The notes: a model not told the origin generated them from the sequence alone. DNA of 64,000 bases from Nocardiopsis sp. YSL2 (GCF_030555055.1 NZ_JAMOAO010000001.1:620001-684000); one strand, 5' to 3'. Shown: positions 50,196 to 59,299, numbered from the stretch's first letter. Made by a program: numbers and translations.

Positions 50196-50238
50196 GCACC
50201 GATCCTGTCAGAGCACCCCCGGCACGACCGCACCCAGG

Positions 50239-50427
50239 TCACCAGTCCTCCTTCTCCTGCTCCTCCCAGGCCGAATTGCGCTCGGCCGCGGTGGTCAGGG
50301 CGTGGGAGGCCGCCTCCTCGCTGTCGTAGGGGCCCATGCGCTTCTTGTTGGGGCAGCCCGCACCGTGTTCGACCCGATGGTGCACGAGGCAGTACCACCA
50401 GCGGTCCTGGTCCGATCTCTCGTCCAT
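50239..50427 (-). CDS. Small actinobacterial hypothetical protein beside map
   Basis: A 62-residue acidic protein I recognise only as a conserved neighbour of map in actinomycetes. It has [17 protein letters not shown], a Cys-His/Cys cluster that could bind a metal, followed by the basic PNKKRMGPY and an Ala/Glu-rich helix ([17 protein letters not shown]). AGGGGG lies just before the ATG at 50427. It is divergent from map. Confidence 0.7.
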   Translation of the reverse strand: MDERSDQDRWWYCLVHHRVEHGAGCPNKKRMGPYDSEEAASHALTTAAERNSAWEEQEKEDW

Positions 50428-50537
50428 CTCGCCCCCTTGTCGTCGTCTCCGTCGAGAGGCACCTACCCGTGGTGGGACCGCCCTCACACCCCTGTGGAGC
50501 GGGCACTTGACGAGACCGTCCGGGGGTACCCACGAAC

Positions 50538-50543
50538 TACAAT
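50538..50543 (+). promoter_or_regulatory. -10 box of a probable leaderless map transcript
   Basis: TACAAT (50538-50543) is followed by eight bases and the ATG at 50552, with no Shine-Dalgarno sequence before the start. Confidence 0.55.
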
Positions 50544-50551
50544 CGGATCTC

Positions 50552-51403
50552 ATGACTACTCCGCTGGTTCCTGGGCGCATATCGCCCCAACGCTCGGTTC
50601 CCTCCCACATCGTCCGGCCCGAGTACGTCGGTCAGAAGTACCCCGTGGAGGGTGTCCTGGGCGACGTGCAGACCCCGGAGACCATCGAGAAGCTCAGGGC
50701 CACCTCGCAGATCGCCGCACGGGCGCTGCAGGAGGTCGGCAAGAACGTCGAGCCCGGCGTGACCACCGACGAGCTGGACCGGATCGGCCACGAGTTCCTG
50801 CTCGACCACGGGGCCTACCCCAGCACGCTGGGGTACAAGGGCTACCCGAAGTCGCTGTGCTCCTCGCTCAACGAGGTCATCTGCCACGGCATCCCCGACG
50901 ACACCGTCATCTCCGACGGCGACATCGTCAACATCGACATCACCGCCTACAAGGACGGGGTGCACGGCGACACCAACGCCACGTTCCTGGCCGGGAACGT
51001 CACCGAGGAGCACCGGCTCCTGGTCGAGCGCACCCACGAGGCGACGATGCGCGCGATCAAGGCCTGCCGTCCGGGGCGGCAGATCAACGTGATCGGCCGG
51101 GTCATCGAGTCCTACGCCCGGCGGTTCGGCTACGGCGTGGTGCGCGACTTCACCGGCCACGGCGTGGGCCCGGAGTTCCACTCCGGCCTGGTCATCCCCC
51201 ACTACGACGACCCGCGCGCGGACACCGTCATGGAGCCGGGGATGACCTTCACCATCGAGCCGATGATCACCCTCGGCGCGGTGGAGTACGACATGTGGGA
51301 CGACGGCTGGACCGCCGTCACCGCCGACCGCCGCTGGACCGCGCAGTTCGAGCACACCCTGGTCATCACCGACTCCGGCGCGGAGATCCTCACCCTGCCG
51401 TGA
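50552..51403 (+). CDS. map: Methionine aminopeptidase type I
   Basis: Map removes the initiator methionine from nascent proteins. The 283-residue type Ic enzyme has an N-terminal extension ending PEYVGQKYP and the metal ligands of the pita-bread fold: NEVICHG (His), [16 protein letters not shown] (two Asp), FTGHGVG (His), TIEPM (Glu) and FEHT (Glu). The typical type-[12 protein letters not shown] segment precedes the first. The start at 50552 is supported by an AT-rich -10 box eight nt upstream. A second, separately encoded map is common in actinomycetes. Confidence 0.95.
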   Translation: MTTPLVPGRISPQRSVPSHIVRPEYVGQKYPVEGVLGDVQTPETIEKLRATSQIAARALQEVGKNVEPGVTTDELDRIGHEFLLDHGAYPSTLGYKGYPKSLCSSLNEVICHGIPDDTVISDGDIVNIDITAYKDGVHGDTNATFLAGNVTEEHRLLVERTHEATMRAIKACRPGRQINVIGRVIESYARRFGYGVVRDFTGHGVGPEFHSGLVIPHYDDPRADTVMEPGMTFTIEPMITLGAVEYDMWDDGWTAVTADRRWTAQFEHTLVITDSGAEILTLP

Positions 51404-51484
51404 CACCGGGCCCCGCCCCCGCACCGCGGACCACCGCGGGGGCGGGGCGCCGGGCGGCAGGGTGACCGCGCGCACGGGATGGCC

Positions 51485-51490
51485 TAGTGT
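51485..51490 (+). promoter_or_regulatory. -10 box of a probable leaderless M55 peptidase transcript
   Basis: TAGTGT (51485-51490) lies exactly six bases before the ATG at 51497; no Shine-Dalgarno is present. Confidence 0.5.
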
Positions 51491-51496
51491 CGCCGG

Positions 51497-52330
51497 ATGA
51501 GGATCCTCATCTCCGCCGACATGGAGGGGGCCACGGGCGTCACGTGGCCCGCCGACGTCGAGCCGGGCACCGAGCAGTGGCGGCGCTGCCGCACGATGTT
51601 CACCGGCGACGTGAACGCGGCCGTGGCGGGCCTGTTCGAGGGCGGGGCCGAGGAGGTACTGGTCAACGAGGCCCACTCGACCATGCGCAACCTCCTCCTG
51701 GAGGACCTGCACCAGGACGCGACCATGGTCACCGGGCGCCACAAGGACCTGTCCATGGTCGAGGGCGTTCAGGCGGGCGACTGCGACGGGGTGGTGTTCC
51801 TCGGCTACCACTGCGGCGCCGGCGACGAGGGCGTGCTCGCCCACACCTACCTGCCCAACGCCATCACCGGCGTGTGGCTGGACGGAGAGCCCGCGAGCGA
51901 GGGCCGGCTGAACGCCGCGGTGGTCGCGGAGTACGGCACCCCCGTCATCCTCGTCACCGGCGACGACCTGACCTGTGAGGACGCCGCCGGATACGCCCCC
52001 TTCGCGCGGACCGTCGCGGTCAAGGACCACGTGAGCCGCTACGCCGCGCGCTGCCGTCCGCCCGCGCGCACGGCGGAGGACATCAGGGCCGGGGCGCGCG
52101 CCGCCATGCTCCTGGCCGGGCGGCTGGACCCCGACGAGCCGCGTGCGCGGGCGGTGGAGGTGGAGGTCGACGCCGCCCACCTCGCCCAGGCCGCCGCGCT
52201 GGTGCCGGGTGTGACCCGCGTGGGAGCGCGGCGCGTCCGCTACACCTCGCCCGACGCCTACGAGATGATCCGCTGCTTCAAGACGGTGACTACTCTCGTT
52301 TCCCAGGCAATGGAAGCGCACTACGGGTAA
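51497..52330 (+). CDS. M55 family D-aminopeptidase (DppA-like)
   Basis: A 277-residue zinc peptidase of the DppA type, which cuts D-Ala from D-Ala-D-Ala or D-Ala-Gly-Gly. The metal ligands are all visible: DMEG at residues 8-11, NEAHS near 58, GYHCGAG near 103 and the HTYLPN segment after it. Intracellular, with no signal peptide. It is followed by an M20 peptidase and an S66 carboxypeptidase on the same strand, a combination suited to salvaging D-amino-acid peptides from peptidoglycan. A leaderless start is likely. Confidence 0.9.
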   Translation: MRILISADMEGATGVTWPADVEPGTEQWRRCRTMFTGDVNAAVAGLFEGGAEEVLVNEAHSTMRNLLLEDLHQDATMVTGRHKDLSMVEGVQAGDCDGVVFLGYHCGAGDEGVLAHTYLPNAITGVWLDGEPASEGRLNAAVVAEYGTPVILVTGDDLTCEDAAGYAPFARTVAVKDHVSRYAARCRPPARTAEDIRAGARAAMLLAGRLDPDEPRARAVEVEVDAAHLAQAAALVPGVTRVGARRVRYTSPDAYEMIRCFKTVTTLVSQAMEAHYG

Positions 52331-52393
52331 GACTGGACCGGGGGACCCTCTCCCGCTGCTGGCACCCATCCACCGGAGAGCGAGGCCGCTCAC

Positions 52394-53770
52394 GTGGTCC
52401 ACACCGTGACGTCCCCCGAGGCCGGTCTCGACGAGGCCGGGGAGGACGCGATCCTCCTGGCCCGCGATCTCGTGCGCCGGGACTCCACCAACCGCGGCGG
52501 CGGACAGGGCGATGAGCGGGCCGCCGCCGAGTACACGGCGGCGGCACTCGGCGAGGCCGGGCTCGAACCGCTGGTCCTGGAGTCGGCCCCGCGCCGCGCG
52601 AACGTGGTCGTGCGTGTGCCCGGCACCGATCCGTCCGCCCCGGCCCTGCTCGTGCACGGCCACCTGGACGTGGTCCCGGCCGACGCCGGCGACTGGACTC
52701 TGCCGCCCTTCGCGGGTGAGATCGCCGACTGCCCCGTCACGGGCGTCCCCGCGCTGTGGGGTCGCGGCACGGTGGACATGAAGAACACGGTCGCGATGGT
52801 CTCCGCCGTGGTACGCCACTGGGCCCGCCGCGGTCTCAGGCCGCGCCGCGACCTCGTCCTGGCGTTCGTGGCCGACGAGGAGGACAGCGCCGCCTACGGA
52901 GCCGACTGGCTGGCGCGCGAGCACGCCGACCTGTTCGAGGGCTGTTCCGTGGGGATCGGCGAGGGCGGCGGGGAGACCGTGCACGCGCGCGGCACCGACG
53001 GCCGCCCGGTCCGGCTCTACCCCGTGGGCGCCGCCGAGCGCGGCAGCGCCTGGCTGACCCTGCGTGCCCGTGGCACGGCCGGGCACGGGTCCCGGCCCCC
53101 GCGCGACAACGCCGTGGGCGCGCTCGCGGCGGCGGTCGCCCGGATCGACCGGCACACGTGGCCGTCCCACCTGACGCCGGTGACCCTCGAAGCGATCGAC
53201 GCGGTCGCCAAGGCGCTGGGGGTGGAGCGCGCGCCCGGCGACACCGCCACGGACGAGGCCGTCGACTCCCTGGTCGCCCGGTTGGGCGAGGCGGCGCCGC
53301 TGATCGCCCCCGCGGTGCGCAACAGCGCCACCCCCACCATGCTCTCGGCGGGGTACAAGCTGAACGTGGTGCCCGGCGAGGCGACCGCGGCGGTGGACGG
53401 ACGCGTGCTGCCGGGCGCCGAGGCGGCCTTCGAGTCCGCCATGGACGCACTGACCGGCGACCGCGTGGACTGGGAGTACGCGCACCGGTCTCCGACGGTG
53501 GCGGCGCCCGTCGACGGCCCGGCGTTCGCCGCGATCGGCGCCGCCCTGCGCGCGCACGACCCCGAGGCCCAGGTGGTACCGGTGTGTCTGGCGGGCGGCA
53601 CCGACGCCAAGGTCTTCGCGCGGTTGGGCATCGACTGCTACGGCTTCTCCCCGATGAGCCAGCCCGAGGGGCTGGACTACACGGGGCTGCTGCACGGCGT
53701 GGACGAACGGGTTCCGCTGGACGGTCTCAGGTTCGGGGTGCGCGTGCTGGACACGTTCCTGCGAGCCTGA
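52394..53770 (+). CDS. M20 family metallopeptidase (dipeptidase/ArgE-DapE-like)
   Basis: A 458-residue di-zinc exopeptidase. The ligands are VHGHLDVVP, the bridging Asp in GRGTVDMKNTVAM, the catalytic Glu pair in VADEEDS, and a late CLAGGTDAKVFARLG loop. A dimerisation domain with RGTAGHGSRPP sits in the middle. Similar actinomycete enzymes are annotated as M20/M25/M40 peptidases of unknown substrate. GTG at 52394 is preceded by a purine-rich GAGCGAGG element at about nine nt. Dipeptides released from cell-wall peptides are a reasonable substrate given the neighbours. Confidence 0.88.
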   Translation: MVHTVTSPEAGLDEAGEDAILLARDLVRRDSTNRGGGQGDERAAAEYTAAALGEAGLEPLVLESAPRRANVVVRVPGTDPSAPALLVHGHLDVVPADAGDWTLPPFAGEIADCPVTGVPALWGRGTVDMKNTVAMVSAVVRHWARRGLRPRRDLVLAFVADEEDSAAYGADWLAREHADLFEGCSVGIGEGGGETVHARGTDGRPVRLYPVGAAERGSAWLTLRARGTAGHGSRPPRDNAVGALAAAVARIDRHTWPSHLTPVTLEAIDAVAKALGVERAPGDTATDEAVDSLVARLGEAAPLIAPAVRNSATPTMLSAGYKLNVVPGEATAAVDGRVLPGAEAAFESAMDALTGDRVDWEYAHRSPTVAAPVDGPAFAAIGAALRAHDPEAQVVPVCLAGGTDAKVFARLGIDCYGFSPMSQPEGLDYTGLLHGVDERVPLDGLRFGVRVLDTFLRA

Positions 53771-53854
53771 CCGGGCCCGCCCGCCCCCGGAACGATTCGG
53801 GTGCGGGCGGCGTCCGAACGAGTGAACCGATGAGCCGACGATGGGGGACGACGA

Positions 53855-54898
53855 GTGGGTGGAGCTGCGCCGGAGGCGTCCGTTGAGGGTGGTGGCGGGC
53901 GGCGGGCCGCGACCGGGGTCTACGGCGTGCGGGGGGCTCCGGCCGGCAGAACGGTGCACGCGCGCGGGGTGCCCGCGCTGACGCGGCCGCCGCGGCTGCG
54001 CGCCGGCGACCGGGTCCGGCTGGTCACGCCCTGCAGTCCGGTCCCGGCCGCCCAGCTGGACGCCTCGGTCGCGGTGCTGCGCGAGTGGGGCCTGCGCGTC
54101 GAGCCGGCACCGCACGTACGCGAGCGGCATGCCCGCCTGCCCTACCTGGCGGGTGAGGACGCCGTGCGCGCCGCCGACCTCCAGTCGGCCTGGTGCGATC
54201 CGGACGTGGCCGCGGTGTTCTGCGTCCGGGGCGGCGACGGGGCGCACCGGACCCTGGACCTGTTGGACTTCGACGCGATGCGGCGGGCCGAGCCCAAGGC
54301 GCTGGTCGGGTTCAGCGACGTCACCGCGCTGCACGAGGCCTTCGCCGTGGAACTGGGCGTGGGAACGGTCCACGGCCCCGTCGTGGGCACGCGCTACTTC
54401 GTGGGCGACCCGCAGGCCCAGCACGAGCTGCACACGACGCTCTTCGCCCCCGACCAGCGCATGGTACTGACGTCGCCGGGCGCGCACGCCCTGGTGCCCG
54501 GGCGGGCCCGCGGCGTGACCTTCGGCGGGAACCTCAGCCTGCTCAACGACGGCCTGGCCACCCCGCACAGCCGCCTGTCGGCCGACCACGGACTGCTGAT
54601 CCTGGAGGACATCGGCGAGGACGTCGCCCGGATCGACCGGATGCTCACGCACCTGCTGCGCACCGGGTGGATGGACGGGGTGGCCGGGGTCGTGCTGGGC
54701 ACGTGGACGGACTGCCCGCCCGACCTCGGTGTGATCGCCGACCTGATGCGCGAACGCCTGGAGCCGCTGGGCGTACCGGTGCTGTGGGGTCTGGAGTTCG
54801 GGCACTGCCCGGCCCAGCTGACGGTGCCCCTGGGCGTGCCCGCCGAGCTCGACGCCGAGCGCGGCACCCTGGAGCTGGCCGTTCCCGGACTGGTGTGA
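53855..54898 (+). CDS. S66 family LD-carboxypeptidase
   Basis: A 347-residue serine peptidase of the MccF/LdcA family, which removes D-Ala from murein tetrapeptides or degrades peptide-nucleotide antibiotics. The triad is visible as the Ser in VGFSDVTALHEAF, the Glu in LLILEDIGED and the His in FGHCPAQLTVPLG. The N-terminal 35 residues are Gly/Ala/Arg-rich and may be spurious: a GTG at 53954 is an alternative, but GGGGGA six nt before 53855 supports the longer form. It completes an M55-M20-S66 set. Confidence 0.88.
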   Translation: MGGAAPEASVEGGGGRRAATGVYGVRGAPAGRTVHARGVPALTRPPRLRAGDRVRLVTPCSPVPAAQLDASVAVLREWGLRVEPAPHVRERHARLPYLAGEDAVRAADLQSAWCDPDVAAVFCVRGGDGAHRTLDLLDFDAMRRAEPKALVGFSDVTALHEAFAVELGVGTVHGPVVGTRYFVGDPQAQHELHTTLFAPDQRMVLTSPGAHALVPGRARGVTFGGNLSLLNDGLATPHSRLSADHGLLILEDIGEDVARIDRMLTHLLRTGWMDGVAGVVLGTWTDCPPDLGVIADLMRERLEPLGVPVLWGLEFGHCPAQLTVPLGVPAELDAERGTLELAVPGLV

Positions 54899-54970
54899 GC
54901 GGTCGGCGCCGGTCCTGACGCACTGGGAGAGGTCCGATCCCTCCACCCGGGGCGTCATGGAGCACCACGG

Positions 54971-55010
54971 GGTGCGGGCCTTCGACGTGCGGTGCGGGCC
55001 TTCGACGCGC
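54971..55010 (+). repeat. Two-copy 20-bp tandem repeat
   Basis: 54971-54990 and 54991-55010 differ at one base of 20 (GGTGCGGGCCTTCGACGTGC and ...CGCGC). It lies in the 180-nt gap between the S66 gene and the small HTH gene. The gap also encodes a short open stretch (EHHGVRAFDVR) that may be a gene remnant. Confidence 0.8.
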
Positions 55011-55066
55011 GCGGAAAGGCTACCCCCGGCGAGTTTTTCGGGGCTACCGGTATAGAAATGCGTGGA

Positions 55067-55072
55067 TAGACT
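55067..55072 (+). promoter_or_regulatory. -10 box of a probable leaderless HTH transcript
   Basis: TAGACT (55067-55072) is followed by six bases and the ATG at 55079; no Shine-Dalgarno is present. Confidence 0.55.
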
Positions 55073-55078
55073 CGTCGC

Positions 55079-55339
55079 ATGGTTCGAGAACCGCTGACCC
55101 CCGAGCAGATCGCCCGCGGCCGGCTGCTGGGGCGGCTGCTCCGCGAGGCCAGGGGCCGACGCACGATGGTCGACGTCGCCCACCAGGCCGGCATCTCGGT
55201 CGAGACCCTGCGCAAGATCGAGGGCGGCCGCATCCCGACCCCCGCCTTCTTCACCGTCGCGGCGATCGCCGACGCCCTGGGCCTGTCCCTGGACGGCCTG
55301 CTGCGCAGCCTCGGCGACACCGCCGCCGTCGCCGTCTGA
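55079..55339 (+). CDS. Small XRE-family helix-turn-helix protein
   Basis: An 86-residue DNA-binding protein. Helices 2 and 3 read MVDVAHQAGISVETLRKIEGG, and the C-terminal part FTVAAIADALGLSLDGLLRSLG is the usual extension of Cro/C1-type regulators. It is a regulator without a sensor domain. The acyl-CoA oxidase gene starts 246 nt downstream on the same strand and could be a target, but nothing in the sequence fixes this. Confidence 0.85.
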   Translation: MVREPLTPEQIARGRLLGRLLREARGRRTMVDVAHQAGISVETLRKIEGGRIPTPAFFTVAAIADALGLSLDGLLRSLGDTAAVAV

Positions 55340-55585
55340 GACCGCCGCCCCGTGCCGCCCGGGTGAGCAGGCCGCCCGCTCCGTCGGGTGCGTGCGCCCG
55401 CCCCGGCGCGGCGGACGGCGCCCCGGCGGCCGGTCCCGGCGCGCGGTGCCCGGGCCCCCGTGGTCCGGCCCCCGCCGCACGCCTATCGTGTGACTCGTAC
55501 CCGCGGCCCGGGCGTGTTCCCGCTCTCCGCGAGGACCGGGGAGTGGTAGGCACGTGGGAGCCGCGTCGAATCGCAGGGGGAGACC

Positions 55586-57565
55586 ATGACCGATCAGGCA
55601 CTGAAGGTGGACGAGGCCGAACTGCGCGGTCTGCTGGACGGGCGCTGGGCACGAGTGCGCGAGCGCGCCCGCGACCTGCTGCGCGGCGACGAGTTCGCCC
55701 CCGTCTCCGGGCTGTCGGTGGACGACCACCGCGCGCGCGTGCTGACCCAGCTCAAGGCCCTGGCCGGGACCGAGGTACCCGGCTACGGGTTCCCCGAGTC
55801 CGTGGGCGGGTCCGACGACATCGGCGCCTCGGTCGTCGCGTTCGAGATGCTCGTGTGCGACTTGTCACTCATGGTGAAGGTGGGCGTGCAGTGGGGGCTG
55901 TTCGGCGGCGCCATCCGCGCCCTGGGCACCGAGCCGCACCACGCCGAGTACCTGCCCGGCGTGATGTCGGTGGACCTGCCCGGCTGCTTCGCGATGACCG
56001 AGACCGGCCACGGATCGGACGTGCAGCACCTGCGCACCACCGCCACCTACGATCCCGCCACCGAGGAGTTCGTGGTCCACACGCCCGACGAGTCGGCGCG
56101 CAAGGACTACATCGGCAACGCCGCCAGGGACGGTCGGATGGCGGTGGTCTTCGCCCAGCTGAACACCGACGGCGCCGAGCACGGTGTCCACGCCCTGATG
56201 GTCCCCGTCCGCGACGCCGAGGGCCGCCCGATGCCGGGCGTGCGGATCGAGGACTGCGGCGCCAAGGCCGGGCTCAACGGCGTGGACAACGGCCGTCTGT
56301 GGTTCGACCGGGTCCGGGTCCCGCGCACGAACCTGCTCAACCGGTACGGGGACGTGGCCGCCGACGGCACCTACACCAGCCCCATCGAGAACCAGAACCG
56401 CCGCTTCTTCACGATGCTCGGAACCCTGATCCGCGGCCGGATCAGCGTGGCCGGGGGCGCGGGCACCGCCACCAAGGCCGCTCTGGCGATCGCGGTGCGC
56501 TACGCCGACACCCGCCGCCAGTTCGCCCGCCCCGCCGCCGACGGCCGGTCCGAGGAGGTGCGGATCCTGGACTACCTCGCCCACCAGCGCAAGCTGCTGC
56601 CCGCGCTGGCGCGCACCTACGGGCTGCACTTCGCCCAGGAGGAGCTGGTCACCCGGCTGCACGAGCTCTACGGGGCCCAGGAGCGCGGCGAGCGCGACGA
56701 GTACGCCCAGCGCGAGCTGGAGTCGCGCGCGGCCGGGCTGAAGGCGATCGCGACCTGGCACGCCACCGACACCATCCAGACCTGCCGCGAGGCCTGCGGC
56801 GGTGCCGGATACCTGGCCGAGAACCGCATCCCGCAGCTCAAGGCCGACTCCGACATCTTCACCACGTTCGAGGGCGACAACACCGTCCTGCTCCAGCAGC
56901 TCACCAAGGGCCTGCTGACCAACTTCCAGGACTACTTCGGCGACCTCGACCAGCTCGGACTGGTCAAGTTCGTCGCCGGCCGGTTCGTGGAGGCGGTCAT
57001 CGAGCGCACCGCCGCGACCCCCCTCATCGAACGGCTGGTGGCCGCCGCTCCGGGCCGCGGCACCGAGACGAGCCTGTACAACCGCGGCTGGCAGCTGGAG
57101 CTGTTGGAGGACCGGGAGCAGCACGTCATCGAAGGGCTCGCCGGACGCCTGCGCCGGGCCCGCAAGGACGGCAGCGACGCCTTCGACGTGTTCAACCGGG
57201 CCCAGGACCACGTGCTCACCGCCGGGCGCGCGCACATGGACCGCGTGGTGCTGGAGGCGTTCGTGGCGGGGATCGACCGCTGCGGCGACCAGTCCACGGC
57301 CAAGCTGCTCAACCGCCTGTGCGACCTGTACGTGCTCTCCGTCGCGGAGGAGAACCGCGCGTGGTTCCTGGAGCACGAGCGCCTGTCGACGTCCCGGGCC
57401 AAGGCGGTGACCCAGGCGGTCAACGACCTGTGCCGGGGCCTGCGCCCCTACGCGGTCACGCTGGCGGACGCCTTCGGCCTGCGCGACGAGTGGCTGGGCG
57501 CGCCCATCGCCCTGGGCGCCGAGCACGCCCGCCAGGGCGAGGGCGCGGCGGTGTCCGCGACCTGA
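55586..57565 (+). CDS. Acyl-CoA oxidase/dehydrogenase family protein
   Basis: A 659-residue flavoenzyme of the acyl-CoA oxidase type, longer than standard dehydrogenases (~390). The substrate and FAD contacts appear as CFAMTETGHGSDVQHLRTTA and KDYIGNAA, then CREACGGAGYLAENR and DSDIFTTFEGDNTVLLQQ with the catalytic Glu, and an all-helical ACOX C-terminal domain from about 480. It should carry out the first step of beta-oxidation of a long or branched acyl-CoA, with O2 as acceptor if a true oxidase. CAGGGGGAGA precedes the ATG. Its end overlaps a possible minus-strand gene. Confidence 0.9.
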   Translation: MTDQALKVDEAELRGLLDGRWARVRERARDLLRGDEFAPVSGLSVDDHRARVLTQLKALAGTEVPGYGFPESVGGSDDIGASVVAFEMLVCDLSLMVKVGVQWGLFGGAIRALGTEPHHAEYLPGVMSVDLPGCFAMTETGHGSDVQHLRTTATYDPATEEFVVHTPDESARKDYIGNAARDGRMAVVFAQLNTDGAEHGVHALMVPVRDAEGRPMPGVRIEDCGAKAGLNGVDNGRLWFDRVRVPRTNLLNRYGDVAADGTYTSPIENQNRRFFTMLGTLIRGRISVAGGAGTATKAALAIAVRYADTRRQFARPAADGRSEEVRILDYLAHQRKLLPALARTYGLHFAQEELVTRLHELYGAQERGERDEYAQRELESRAAGLKAIATWHATDTIQTCREACGGAGYLAENRIPQLKADSDIFTTFEGDNTVLLQQLTKGLLTNFQDYFGDLDQLGLVKFVAGRFVEAVIERTAATPLIERLVAAAPGRGTETSLYNRGWQLELLEDREQHVIEGLAGRLRRARKDGSDAFDVFNRAQDHVLTAGRAHMDRVVLEAFVAGIDRCGDQSTAKLLNRLCDLYVLSVAEENRAWFLEHERLSTSRAKAVTQAVNDLCRGLRPYAVTLADAFGLRDEWLGAPIALGAEHARQGEGAAVSAT

Positions 57566-57813
57566 CCGGGCTCGTCCAGGAGCGCCGGTGCCAGGGCCGC
57601 GTCCACCGTCCGAGCGTGGTCTCCGTGTCTGCGCAGCGCTGAGCGCACGTGGCGCAGCGCGGCCCGGTCGTCGCGCTGGAACTCGCGGAAGATGCGGGCC
57701 TGGTCGAGTGTCCCGGCCGGGCCCTCCGGCTCCGGGGCACCGCCGTGCTCCGATTCCTGGGGTTCGTCGCGCCAGGTGACGATGATCCGGTTGGCGATGG
57801 CACCTCCCTTCAC
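57448..57813 (-). CDS. Possible small minus-strand gene overlapping the oxidase end
   Basis: An open frame of 121 codons with GC-rich third positions over its whole length. The first half looks protein-like (IANRIIVTWRDEPQES, then a helix-forming ARIFREFQRDDRAALRHVRSALRRH). It overlaps the 3' end of the oxidase gene by 118 nt. GTG at 57813 lacks a ribosome-binding site, while AAGGGAGG lies a few bases before an ATC codon six codons later, so the start is unclear. I recognise no family. Apart from this frame, the 406-nt gap (57566-57971) shows only the dyad at 57933-57963. Confidence 0.35.
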   Translation of the reverse strand: MKGGAIANRIIVTWRDEPQESEHGGAPEPEGPAGTLDQARIFREFQRDDRAALRHVRSALRRHGDHARTVDAALAPALLDEPGQVADTAAPSPWRACSAPRAMGAPSHSSRRPKASASVTA

Positions 57814-57932
57814 GCGTCACGCGGGTACGGCCCCGAGCGCGGGCACCGGGAACCCGCGAGCCGAAGTCGACCGCTGCGCCGGAGCGCTCTCCGCGTTCGC
57901 GCGCGTCCAGGCCTTCCGCTCGCCGCCCCCAC

Positions 57933-57963
57933 TGCCTAACATGAAGCAAATTCACGTTAGGCA
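57933..57963 (+). promoter_or_regulatory. 31-bp dyad operator of the transporter/GH1 operon
   Basis: Arms of 13 bp (57933-57945 and 57951-57963; TGCCTAACATGAA and its complement with one mismatch) flank a 5-nt GCAAA spacer. TAACAT (57937-57942) inside the left arm fits a -10 box. The right arm ends nine nt before the GTG start and contains the AGGCAGG ribosome-binding region. Shape and size suggest a TetR-type or similar dimeric repressor. Confidence 0.65.
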
Positions 57964-57971
57964 GGTCACAC

Positions 57972-59273
57972 GTGCGCACGCCCCCCGCGCCCCAGCCCAC
58001 GCCCGAACCCCCCACGCCCGGCCCCGCCCCCGTCGCCGCGCTCGCCGAACCCCGACGTCCCGTCCGCGCCTTGTGGGTGGCCGGCCTCAGCCTGGCCAAC
58101 CTCGGCATGTGGATGGCCTTCTTCGGCCCCCTCCAGGTCCTGCTGCCCGAGCAGATCGGCCTGGCCGCCCCCGAGGCCAAGGAGACGGCTCTGGCCTGGG
58201 TGACCGGAGTGGGCGCCGCTCTGGCCATGGTCGCCACGCCCCTGGCCGGGGCGCTCTCGGACCGCACCACCGGGCGCTTCGGGCGCCGCCGCCCCTGGGT
58301 GGTGGCGGGGGCCGTCCTCGGCGGGATCGGCCTGGTGGTCCTGGGCCGCCAGGACACCGTCGCCGGTGTGATGGTGGGCTGGTCGCTCGTCCAGACCGCA
58401 CTGTCCTGCCTGAACGCGACCCTGCTCGCCGCCGTCCCCGACCACGTACCGGTCCGCCAGCGCGGCGCCGTCTCGGGGTGGATCGGCATCCCCCAGTCGG
58501 CGGGCGTGGTGGCCGCGGTCCTGCTGGTCACCGTCGTGACCACCGGGATCGCGCCGGGGTACACGCTGATCGGCGTCCTGACCGCAGCGTGCGCGCTGCC
58601 CTTCGCCCTGCTGTCCCCCGACCCACCGCTGCCGCACGGGGCCCGCCCCCCGTGGCGCGAGTTCACCCGCGGGTTCTGGGTGTCACCGCGCCGCCATCCC
58701 GACTTCGGCTGGGCCTGGCTGACCCGCTTCCTCATGCAGACGGGCAACGCCATGTTCGTGCTGTACCTGCTGTACTTCCTGCGCGACGGCGTGGGCTACG
58801 AGGACCTGTTCCCGGGTTCGTCGGCGGCCGACGGGCTGCTGGTGCTGATCCTCGTCTACACGGCGGCGGTCGTCGCCACCACCGTGGTGGCGGGGGCCGT
58901 GTCGGACCGCCTCGGGCGCCGCCGGGCCCTGGTGTGCCTGTCCGGGGTGGTCATGGCCGTGCCCGCCTTCCTGCTGGCCCTCGCCCCCACCTGGACGATG
59001 AGCCTGGTGTGCGCCGTGGTGCTGGGGATGGGCTTCGGCGTCTACCTCTCCGTGGACAACGCCCTGGTCACCGAAGTACTCCCGACCGCCCTGGGCCGGG
59101 CCAAGGACCTGGGGATCGTCAACATCGCCAGCGCCGGACCACAGGTGATCGCCCCGGCCCTGGCCGGACCGATCGTGGTGTACCTGGGCGGCTACCCGGT
59201 GCTGTACACCGCCTGCGGCGTGGTCACCCTGCTCGGGGCCGCGCTGGTCTGGAAGATCCGGGGGGTCGCGTGA
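57972..59273 (+). CDS. MFS transporter (sugar/SLC45-GPH-like)
   Basis: A 433-residue carrier with 12 predicted helices after a Pro-rich N-terminal tail (about 1-28). Motif A copies are ALSDRTTGRFGRRRPWVVAG in the first half and AVSDRLGRRRALVCLSG in the second. The GRFGRRRPW variant is typical of SLC45/GPH-like sucrose or glucoside carriers. GTG at 57972 follows AGGCAGG. It runs directly into a GH1 beta-glucosidase gene, so uptake of a beta-glucoside (for example cellobiose) is the best guess. Confidence 0.85.
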   Translation: MRTPPAPQPTPEPPTPGPAPVAALAEPRRPVRALWVAGLSLANLGMWMAFFGPLQVLLPEQIGLAAPEAKETALAWVTGVGAALAMVATPLAGALSDRTTGRFGRRRPWVVAGAVLGGIGLVVLGRQDTVAGVMVGWSLVQTALSCLNATLLAAVPDHVPVRQRGAVSGWIGIPQSAGVVAAVLLVTVVTTGIAPGYTLIGVLTAACALPFALLSPDPPLPHGARPPWREFTRGFWVSPRRHPDFGWAWLTRFLMQTGNAMFVLYLLYFLRDGVGYEDLFPGSSAADGLLVLILVYTAAVVATTVVAGAVSDRLGRRRALVCLSGVVMAVPAFLLALAPTWTMSLVCAVVLGMGFGVYLSVDNALVTEVLPTALGRAKDLGIVNIASAGPQVIAPALAGPIVVYLGGYPVLYTACGVVTLLGAALVWKIRGVA

Positions 59274-59299
59274 CCCCGAACGAGGAGAAGGAGTCGACC

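Noticed and set aside
54971..55010. CRISPR-like repeat
   Set aside because: Only two directly adjoining units without spacers and no cas genes anywhere in the window.
50537..55729. A 1,730-codon open frame on the minus strand across map and the peptidase genes
   Set aside because: It runs antisense to five well-supported genes with catalytic motifs; long antisense frames are expected at this GC content.
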